Part shown: positions 1 through 6,600 of the stretch, piece after piece
Position numbering within the stretch: the first letter of the stretch is position 1
Layout: each line of letters starts with the position of its first letter
DNA from: Gammaproteobacteria bacterium UBA3532
Lineage (GTDB): Bacteria > Pseudomonadota > Gammaproteobacteria > Enterobacterales > UBA3532
NCBI GenBank assembly: GCA_002376965.1
Contig: DFOV01000164.1
Span: 1 to 15,228, forward strand
Direction of reading: 5' to 3'
DNA: 15,228 nucleotides
The notes under the pieces: model-generated
Database searches by the model: none
Seen by the model: only the letters and a program-made list of their open reading frames with translations
What the model was told of the DNA's origin: nothing
Translations under genes and position numbers: made by a program

Positions 1-1527
1 TATGTGTTTAAGTTTCTCAGTAGCAAGCAGCAGTGGTGGTTAGATGGTCGTGGCGTGCAAAGCTTTATGCCGGGGCGTGAGAGCCACTTTCGTGTCAGTC
101 ATGATGTCGAACCGGCAGATTGGATCTATGATCAGGTGTTTTATCAAATCTTTCCTGACCGCTTCAACCGCTGTGACTCGATCGAGCCTGATCGGCCGCT
201 CCATAGCTGGGGCGAGACCTTAACGCATGAAGAGCGAGCTTTTGGTTTTCACGGCGGCAATTTGCCAGGTATTGAACAGCAACTGGATTATATCCAAGAC
301 CTCGGTGTTACTGCGTTGTATCTGAATCCGATTTTCCTTTCATCAACTAACCATCGCTATAACATTGATGACTATCATCAAATCGATCCCCTGCTTGGCG
401 ATGAATCACACTTAGTGTCGTTGATCAGCAATGTACACCAGCGTGGTATGAAAATTTTACTCGATGCTGTGGTGAATCACACTTCCAATCATCATCAGTG
501 GTTTAACACCCAGTTTGACGAGTTTTACTCACTGCGTGAAGCGGGCAACCCAGGGTCATATCACTGTTGGAATGGCTTCAAGCAGCTGCCTGAGCTGAAT
601 TATGCCTGTGAAGGGGTTCAGCAAAATATGTATGCCGGTGATAGTGCCTTTTTGCGTCATTGGATGCGAGCGCCCTACCATATTGATGGTTGGCGTTTAG
701 ATGCTGTGCACATGGTGGGAGAAGGCGGCTCATCCCAGCAAAACGCTTTTTACGTTAAAGCGATTTGCGATGCGATCAGAGCCGAAAATGATCAAGCCTA
801 TGTGCTTGGCGAGCACTTCTATGAAGCTAGTCAGTGGTTGCAGGGGGATCAAGAAGATGGGGCGATGAACTATTATGGTTTTGCCCATCCTATCCGCGCT
901 TTTTTGGCTGGGCAGGATATTGCTTATCATCCGATTCAGATATCAGCGCAGGACTTTGAGCAATGGCTGTCAGAAGCGCGGGCCAAAATACCTTTTAAAA
1001 CGCAACTGGCACAGTTCAACCTGCTTGATTCCCACGATACCGCACGATTTTATTGGATGTTGGAAGAAAACGACGCGTTGATGCGCATCGCTGTGGCCAT
1101 TCTTTTTTGTTATCCGGGCGTACCATGCATATTTTATGGTGATGAGGTAGGCATGAGTGGCGGCAACGACCCTGACTGCCGTGGGTGTTTTGATTGGGAC
1201 AGTGCAAGTTGGAACCAGCCCATGCGAGCGTTTTATCAACAGATGATCACGTGGCGTAAAGAATTGCCAGCGCTGCGCTATGGCGCTTATCTTCCACTCG
1301 TGGCACAGGACGATGTCTGGGCTTTTGCTCGGGTTTATCAAAATGAAGCCGTCGTGCTCATCGTCAACCGTGGTGAGACACAGCATAACCTAGTGCTATC
1401 GAGCGATCGGCTAGGCTGGGATAATGTAACAATGACAGATCTGATGAATGGTAACGAAGTGGGGTCATTGCCTGATGCGATGGCTCCTCAGTCGTTTCGA
1501 ATGTTTAAGCTATTTAAGGAGCAGTAA
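1..1527 (+). CDS. malZ: Maltodextrin glucosidase (GH13, MalZ-like), 5' end outside window
   Basis: Cytoplasmic GH13 enzyme expected to release glucose from the reducing end of maltodextrins. The frame is open from base 1 and the first residues resemble the region about 80 residues into E. coli MalZ, so the N-terminal beta domain lies upstream and the GTG at 4 is probably not the start. Numbered from that GTG, the catalytic (beta/alpha)8 barrel is complete: DQVFYQIFPDRF near residue 43, GVTALYLNPIF near 101, nucleophile Asp233 in DGWRLDAVH, acid/base Glu270 in LGEHF, and transition-state stabiliser Asp345 in LLDSHDTARF. The stretch PGVPCIFYGDEVG and the C-terminal beta domain follow. No signal peptide can be judged because the start is missing. 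The next gene, a SemiSWEET transporter, begins one base after the stop and its ribosome binding site lies inside this coding sequence, so the two are likely co-transcribed. Motif similarity to MalZ is strong; substrate is inferred from the family. Confidence 0.93.
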   Translation, partial: YVFKFLSSKQQWWLDGRGVQSFMPGRESHFRVSHDVEPADWIYDQVFYQIFPDRFNRCDSIEPDRPLHSWGETLTHEERAFGFHGGNLPGIEQQLDYIQDLGVTALYLNPIFLSSTNHRYNIDDYHQIDPLLGDESHLVSLISNVHQRGMKILLDAVVNHTSNHHQWFNTQFDEFYSLREAGNPGSYHCWNGFKQLPELNYACEGVQQNMYAGDSAFLRHWMRAPYHIDGWRLDAVHMVGEGGSSQQNAFYVKAICDAIRAENDQAYVLGEHFYEASQWLQGDQEDGAMNYYGFAHPIRAFLAGQDIAYHPIQISAQDFEQWLSEARAKIPFKTQLAQFNLLDSHDTARFYWMLEENDALMRIAVAILFCYPGVPCIFYGDEVGMSGGNDPDCRGCFDWDSASWNQPMRAFYQQMITWRKELPALRYGAYLPLVAQDDVWAFARVYQNEAVVLIVNRGETQHNLVLSSDRLGWDNVTMTDLMNGNEVGSLPDAMAPQSFRMFKLFKEQ

Positions 1528-1528
1528 C

Positions 1529-1792
1529 ATGATTTCAACGGTAACCCTTATCGGTTTTATTGCGGCCTTTTGTACTACCACGGCCTTTGTGCCTCAAGTG
1601 GTGCATACATTAAAAACCCGCGATACCAGTAGTATATCGCTATCGATGTATGCCATCTTTGTTACTGGCGTTGTGCTTTGGTTAATCTATGGATGCTTGC
1701 TTGGTGATTGGGCCATTATTACTGCTAATGCCGTGACCTTTAGCCTGGCATCGATAGTATTGGTGATGAAGTGGTTACATAGCAGACTCTAG
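1529..1792 (+). CDS. SemiSWEET sugar transporter (PQ-loop, 87 aa)
   Basis: Small inner-membrane protein of the SWEET/MtN3 family. Bacterial SemiSWEETs form a dimer of three-helix bundles that moves sugars down their gradient. Three hydrophobic helices lie at about residues 3-25, 36-57 and 59-82. The PQ motif is in AFVPQV (Pro22-Gln23). Trp51 and Asn67 have the spacing of the substrate-pocket Trp/Asn pair known from Leptospira SemiSWEET (W48/N64). The ATG at 1529 is chosen because AAGGAG at 1516-1521 sits seven bases upstream and the helix-1 boundary fits; an in-frame start at 1448 would add a hydrophilic extension read from inside malZ. The stop is one base from the stop of the convergent globin gene. 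Pairing with an alpha-glucosidase suggests that it carries glucose or a small maltooligosaccharide, which is inference. Confidence 0.9.
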   Translation: MISTVTLIGFIAAFCTTTAFVPQVVHTLKTRDTSSISLSMYAIFVTGVVLWLIYGCLLGDWAIITANAVTFSLASIVLVMKWLHSRL

Positions 1793-1793
1793 C

Positions 1794-2192
1794 TCAGTCC
1801 ATCGTGACGGCTTTCATATAGTCAATACCGGCGCCAATCACATGGCGCCAACCTTTTTCGCAGTCTTCATCAAAGTGTGGATCGCAGGTTCTAGCTGCTT
1901 CAACCAGAGTGTCTAGCCATAAGTCGTAGTGGTGAGATTTTAAACCCAGATGTTGGTGCTTTATGGCGATGCGCCGCAGATCATCGTCCCTCTGCCGCGT
2001 CGCGGCGAATACAATCATGACCACCAGCGACTTTTTCAGCATCACTTTTTGATGTGTCATATCAATATGCTTAAACATCGCGGCGATTTCTTCAGAATGC
2101 TGCACAAACTGCTGATAGAAATGGTCAAAAAACGCAGTATTGCCATACATAATGCGTTCATAGCTATCATTGAACTTCTCAACCAGGTTCAT
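1794..2192 (-). CDS. Single-domain haem globin (132 aa)
   Basis: Predicted cytoplasmic haem protein of the bacterial single-domain globin group, the group related to Vitreoscilla haemoglobin and the flavohaemoglobin globin domain. The length fits a full 3-over-3 globin; no reductase domain follows. Phe40 sits where the CD1 Phe is expected, Gln48 in the DMTHQ stretch is a candidate distal (E7-region) residue, and His79 in IAIKHQHLGL is the likely proximal F8 His, followed by the HHY motif typical of this position. The ATG at 2192 is supported by AAAGGAA ending six bases upstream on the minus strand. A perfect FNR-type palindrome is centred 77 bases upstream of the start, suggesting induction under low oxygen. 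The role could be oxygen delivery, nitric oxide detoxification or sensing; the sequence does not decide. The gene converges on the SemiSWEET gene with one base between stops. Confidence 0.85.
   Translation of the reverse strand: MNLVEKFNDSYERIMYGNTAFFDHFYQQFVQHSEEIAAMFKHIDMTHQKVMLKKSLVVMIVFAATRQRDDDLRRIAIKHQHLGLKSHHYDLWLDTLVEAARTCDPHFDEDCEKGWRHVIGAGIDYMKAVTMD
1830..1858 (+). terminator. Candidate intrinsic terminator of the malZ-SemiSWEET pair, inside the globin gene
   Basis: GGCGCC at 1830-1835 and GGCGCC at 1844-1849 can pair as a six-base all-GC stem around an eight-base loop. After four bases comes T5 at 1854-1858. It lies about 40 bases past the SemiSWEET stop on the plus strand, where a terminator is needed, but within the 3' coding end of the opposing globin gene. 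The stem is short, so confidence is moderate. Confidence 0.45.
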
Positions 2193-2234
2193 TCCCTATT
2201 CCTTTTGCGTTAATCTACACTTAGCAGCCGAAGT

Positions 2235-2240
2235 GTTCTA
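2235..2240 (-). promoter_or_regulatory. Candidate -10 element of the globin promoter
   Basis: On the minus strand this reads TAGAAC, matching four of six positions of TATAAT. It falls exactly where a -10 box should be if the FNR site at 2263-2276 is centred at -41.5 and transcription starts near 2228. No separate -35 element is needed for such an activated promoter. Prediction from spacing only. Confidence 0.4.
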
Positions 2241-2261
2241 ATTCATCTGTTAAGTATAGAT

Positions 2262-2277
2262 CTTGATATTCATCAAG
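2262..2277. promoter_or_regulatory. FNR-type binding site upstream of the globin gene
   Basis: TTGAT at 2263-2267, four bases ATTC, then ATCAA at 2272-2276 is an exact match to the FNR consensus TTGAT-N4-ATCAA, and the dyad extends one more pair (C2262/G2277). Its centre is 2269.5. If it acts as a class II site, centred 41.5 bases upstream of transcription, the globin transcript would begin near 2228 on the minus strand. It is over 200 bases from the Sel1-repeat gene on the other side, so globin is the more likely target. That a FNR/Anr protein exists in this organism is assumed. Confidence 0.75.
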
Positions 2278-2487
2278 GAAATGAGTATTTCTTCGGCATC
2301 AAGCGCCATGTGTGCTCACACAAAGGTGCGAATTCTCCCCTATCTCTCCCCCATAGTCGCGTAAGGACTGGTCGACAATCACTAACGCTTCCCCTACTGG
2401 TCAATCCATAATCATCGGCTAATAAAAATTAATTATTGGTATTATGTAATAATCATATAGCTACAGATAGATGAGAGTGGATTGATT

Positions 2488-3483
2488 ATGCAGTTAGATC
2501 CCGCAACTTCAGAACCAGGCAACGTGTTTGCAGCGCCGATTTTTCGGCGAGCAATAGAGAAAAACGATCCCCAGGCCATGTTTTATCTAGGGGTGATGTA
2601 TCTAAAAGGCTTTGGTGTAGAAACCGACCCCGTTAAGGCCCTAGGCTGGTTAACTCGCGCTGCCGCTTTGGATTCAGGCAATAGCTATTATTTGCTAGGG
2701 GTATTAAATACTCATGGCATTGGCATGCGCCGTGATGTTGGCCAAGGGCTTGAGTATCTAAGCACCGCTCAAGCTATGGGACAATTAGATGCAGGCGAAT
2801 ATCTCGCTGCCTGCGACGGCAACGCCGAATTACAGTATGAACTAGGGCAGATGTTTGATCGTGGTATTGGCACTATGCCTGAAAATGATCAGATTGCTTA
2901 TGAGTGGTATCGCTCTTCCGCGCAAAAAGGACACGTCGGTGCCAAGTTTCAAGTTGGATTAATGCTGCTAGAAGGGCGTTCTGTTCATGCCCATAAAGAT
3001 GCGGCGATGAGTTTGTTCAGTGAGGCCGCGGAACTTGGCCATACCGAAGCACTGACGATGGTGAATGCCCTATCACTCAGGTTGCCAAGCGCTTTGTATC
3101 AACTGGGTTTACTCTATGGGCGTGATGACGTTGTTCGTCATGATCCACAAAAGATGCTGGGTTATATACAAGAAGCGGCTGCGAGCGGTGATGCAAATCC
3201 ACAGCAAAAACTGGGTGAGTTTTATATTGAGGGAATGTTAGTTGGTCGGGATCAAGTGCAAGCTATTTATTGGTTCCGTCAGGCTGCGCGTCAAAAGCTG
3301 GATAGCGCAGAGCTATTTGTAAATGCCTTAGAGCGAGAATGTGCAGACTCGCTGTTTCAGATAGGCAAGCGCTATTTTCATCATCCGCAAAACCTGGATT
3401 TTCAGTTAACCAGGCAGTGGTGGGAGCGAGCTGCTGAGCTTGGTCATGCAGAGGCTATTTCGGCATTGCGTTCCAGGAATTAG
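2488..3483 (+). CDS. Sel1-like repeat protein (331 aa)
   Basis: Built almost entirely of Sel1-like (SLR/TPR-type) helical hairpins of about 35 residues, a fold used as a protein-protein interaction scaffold. About seven units can be seen, with signatures such as AMFYLGVMYLKGFGV (near residue 30), LGVLNTHGIGM, YELGQMFDRGIGT, FQVGLMLLEG, YQLGLLYGRDD and QKLGEFYIEGM, each followed by A-x-x-W/Y-x-x-x-A-A type second helices. Some middle and C-terminal units are degenerate. No signal peptide or membrane segment is present, so it is probably cytoplasmic, unlike many Sel1 proteins that are exported. The ATG at 2488 is preferred over an in-frame TTG at 2482 because GAGAGTGG (2473-2480) gives reasonable spacing to it. 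It stands alone between divergent globin and the downstream lyase-like gene; its partner and pathway are unknown. Confidence 0.85.
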   Translation: MQLDPATSEPGNVFAAPIFRRAIEKNDPQAMFYLGVMYLKGFGVETDPVKALGWLTRAAALDSGNSYYLLGVLNTHGIGMRRDVGQGLEYLSTAQAMGQLDAGEYLAACDGNAELQYELGQMFDRGIGTMPENDQIAYEWYRSSAQKGHVGAKFQVGLMLLEGRSVHAHKDAAMSLFSEAAELGHTEALTMVNALSLRLPSALYQLGLLYGRDDVVRHDPQKMLGYIQEAAASGDANPQQKLGEFYIEGMLVGRDQVQAIYWFRQAARQKLDSAELFVNALERECADSLFQIGKRYFHHPQNLDFQLTRQWWERAAELGHAEAISALRSRN

Positions 3484-3533
3484 CAGCGATTTTTTCTCCC
3501 AATATCCTAGCGAATAATACCGTTTATCGTTAA

Positions 3534-3553
3534 TCAGGCTCGCTTGAGCCTGA
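3534..3553 (+). terminator. Hairpin downstream of the Sel1-repeat gene
   Basis: TCAGGCTC at 3534-3541 and GAGCCTGA at 3546-3553 form a perfect eight-base stem with a four-base GCTT loop. It begins about 50 bases after the Sel1 stop. No T-run follows (next bases ACCCTACTACTC), so it is not a textbook intrinsic terminator. It may stabilise the 3' end of the transcript, act with Rho, or be a leader structure if the lyase-like gene is read through. Confidence 0.4.
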
Positions 3554-3591
3554 ACCCTACTACTCTGTCAAATAGGCCGATTGGTCACATT

Positions 3592-3606
3592 TCAAATGGC
3601 ATTTGA
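3592..3606. promoter_or_regulatory. Candidate operator palindrome before the lyase-like gene
   Basis: TCAAATG at 3592-3598, a central G, then CATTTGA at 3600-3606 is a perfect dyad with seven-base arms. It ends 20 bases before the ATG at 3627, so a bound protein would cover the start of transcription or the leader. The regulator is unknown. The chance of a 15-base dyad of this sort in AT-rich leader DNA is not negligible. Confidence 0.35.
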
Positions 3607-3626
3607 TAGATTTGAGAATAACGATA

Positions 3627-6600
3627 ATGACAACCAAGCTAGCAGCATCTTTAAGTCTTTTCCTTTCCTTACTTGTTGGCCATCACCCCGCCAGCGCTGA
3701 CCACACAGGTGATGGCCGCTCCGATATCCTATGGCGTAATCAGGATTCGGGGGCGCATTGGCTTTACCAGATGAATGGCGCAAGCGTCGAGCAGATGACG
3801 CCTTTATTCACGGTTGATACCAACTGGTTACCGATAACCGGTGATTTTAATGGTGATGGGCTAAACGATATGGTGTGGCGTCACCAAATTTCAGGTCAAA
3901 ACTGGCTCTATCAAATGAATGGTAAAGCTATCACCTCTAGTCATGCTATTAACATCGCCGCCGAGCCGTGGCGCTTGGTGGGTAGTGGTGACTTTAATGG
4001 TGATGGCGTTGATGATTTATTATGGCGCAATGCATCAACGGGCGTAGTTTGGCAATATCAAATGCACAATGGCCAGATCCAATCGAGTCAATTTGTTGCT
4101 GGCGTCGCTGATGTCAATTGGACCATTGCTGCCATCGCCGATGTGAATGGCGACGGCATGGATGATCTGGTATGGCGACATCGCCTAACCGGTCAAAACT
4201 ATATTTATCTGTTAAATGGTGCCAGCGTCACCCAGTCTTATGTATTAAATACCGTTCCATCGCCGTGGCGACTCGTCCAGGCCGCGGATGTGAATGGGGA
4301 TGGTTCCGATGATTTGATTTGGCGGAATCAAACTACAGGTCTCAACTGGCTTTACCTCATGAGCCAAGGCCGTATCAGCCAGAGTCTTCGACTTAACAGT
4401 GTGGCAGATCCACTATGGCACATCGTTGCAACGGGTGACTTTGATGCAAATGGAGCTGATGACTTGTTATGGCGTCATCTTCAGTCCGGTGCGAATGCTA
4501 TTTATTTCATGAATCAAGGCGTCATTGAGAGCTCCGTTGTGCTTAAAAATACGGTTCCTTCGCCGCAATGGCAAGTGGTGACGAATACGCCTTTGTCGAC
4601 ACTCAATGTTGATAGTGATGGCGACGGCCAGATCGATAGCGTGGATGCCGATGATGATAATGACGGTGTTCAGGATGATTGGGATGCCTTTCCTATCGAT
4701 GCCAGTGAATGGCTGGATAGCGATCACGACGGGGTGGGAAATAATGCTGATACCGATGATGACAATGATGGAATAGAGGATGACCTTGATACCTACCCTA
4801 CGATTCATGCGCAATGGTTAGTGGAAAATGACGAGCGACTTCCTTTGATTGTTAAAGAAGTGGCGGGAGTTGGTAGCAAGCGATTACCTATTTCTGTGGT
4901 TGTACCTGTTGCTAAAGGTATGATGCAGAGCTTAGATGGCTTGGCGCTGCTGGATGACAGCGGTCAGCCGGTCGCTGCTCAGTATGATGTTTTGAATCGT
5001 TGGTGGATAAATGACAACAGCATTCGCCATTTTGTGGTGACCTTTACGCCAACTGTCAGTCCCTATGTTGGGCCGCATTCAGGCGTTCGGTTATATCACC
5101 TTGATTTGACCGGCAATGTTAGTTCACCGTCGCCAGTGCATCCGGTCGTCGTGGAAGATACGGTTGAAAAGGTGGCGATCAGCAATGGGGTAATGCAGAT
5201 CGACATATTCAAAGATCCTTGGCAGATCGTCACTCCCAGCGGCTCTCTCCTGGCTACCCTAATTGATCGTCATGGCGCGGCGGTCGACTCGTTCGATCGT
5301 CAGGATATTCAACTGGCAATTGAAAAAAACGGGCCAGTAGAGACGGTAGTGAAGCTGTGGTCGCCTACTTTATATCTCGGAAATGGTGAAGTGCGACACG
5401 GCTGGGCATTACGGTTATACGCCTATGCGAATTTGAAAACCATCAAAGTGGATTTTCAATTACAGAATTCAGCGATCAATCAGCCGCTTAGCGCCCCTCT
5501 CTATTTTGAAGGCTTGGCATTGTCAGTGAACACCGACAGGCCATCAGAGCCTGCTTCCATAAAGGCTTTTGAGCTTCAGAATGATGTGTATAGCAAGCCG
5601 ATGGGGGCGCTCGGGAATGATGCGGCGACGGTTTATATTCGTCATTTTTGGCAGACATGGCCTAATGGCGTATCGCTGAAAGATAATGGCGAGCTAACGG
5701 CGGAGTTATGGCCAACGTGGAGCCAGCAGTTCAATGGTAATAGCTATTCAGACTTGCCGATGTACTGGCTCGATGATATGCGACACTCAATAAAAGAAGT
5801 CTATTTCGACTTTGAATCGATCACCGCCAGTGAGCGCCAGCAGCGCGCTGCGACCTATCAGTTTCCACCGGTGGCAAGCCTGCCGCTAAGCCGGTATCGA
5901 CAAACTGCTGCCACCTTTGATTTTGGTGGCATTGTAGGGCATGACACCTTATTGGATGACCCTGATACTCAGCGTAAACCCCAGTACGCGGCGGCTGATT
6001 ATGCTATCGACCAAGCGGATGATTACCAGTTTGGATGGAACAGCTTTTATCTCGGTCGAGATCTTATGCGCAAGAGTGCTCCAAGTGTCAGCGGTGATTG
6101 GCCTTATAGAAACCTGCGATTTCTACTGTCACAAAATCCCAAGGATTATTATGAAGGGAGCGATTTTGCCTTATCCGAGATAAATATCCGCCCTGAATGG
6201 CTACAGGATTATCAGTTTGATAGCCACTATTCGCTGATCAAACCAACCTCAAATCCCTACAAGGCGGCTAGTTGGAGACGCTTTTTTGGAACCAATGAGC
6301 CAATATTAGACAGTGACTACATAGAGGGGAGTTTTCCGATTGCTTCACCACGCGATGATCAGCACAACTGGTACTATCAGGTTGAAGATGCCTATTATTA
6401 CACCGCTAACCCCTGGATCAACGACTGGTTCCAATTCATAGGTGAGTTTCGAAAAACGCGGCTTCATCAACTCGATCCCTACCCTGATATGCTATCTCGC
6501 GCAGTTGGGCATTCGCTAAATCATGCAATATCTGCTTATCGCGTAACTGGCGATGTCGAATTACTGAGTCTGTTCGACCAATATATCAAGCAGATAATGC

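Larger units (their letters stand above)
2193..2487. other. Divergent intergenic region between globin and Sel1-repeat genes
   Basis: This 295-base stretch holds no credible coding sequence. Besides the FNR box and globin -10 candidate it contains a perfect small inverted repeat, TGTGTG-CT-CACACA at 2309-2322, of unknown meaning. An AT-rich segment at about 2421-2460 (with ATTATT at 2432-2437 mirrored by AATAAT at 2448-2453) is the likely promoter area for the plus-strand Sel1 gene, although no convincing -35/-10 pair stands out. Confidence 0.5.

Noticed and set aside
1950..2213. Plus-strand 87-residue frame opposite the globin gene
   Set aside because: It is antisense to a well-conserved globin and has no recognisable domain or ribosome binding site.
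2309..2322. CRP site in TGTGTG-CT-CACACA
   Set aside because: CRP needs TGTGA-N6-TCACA. Here the arms are two bases apart and lack the required bases, so it is kept only as an unexplained inverted repeat.
3603..3626. TTG start for the lyase-like protein
   Set aside because: It would place eight residues including Asp and Arg before a signal peptide that starts well at the ATG 3627.
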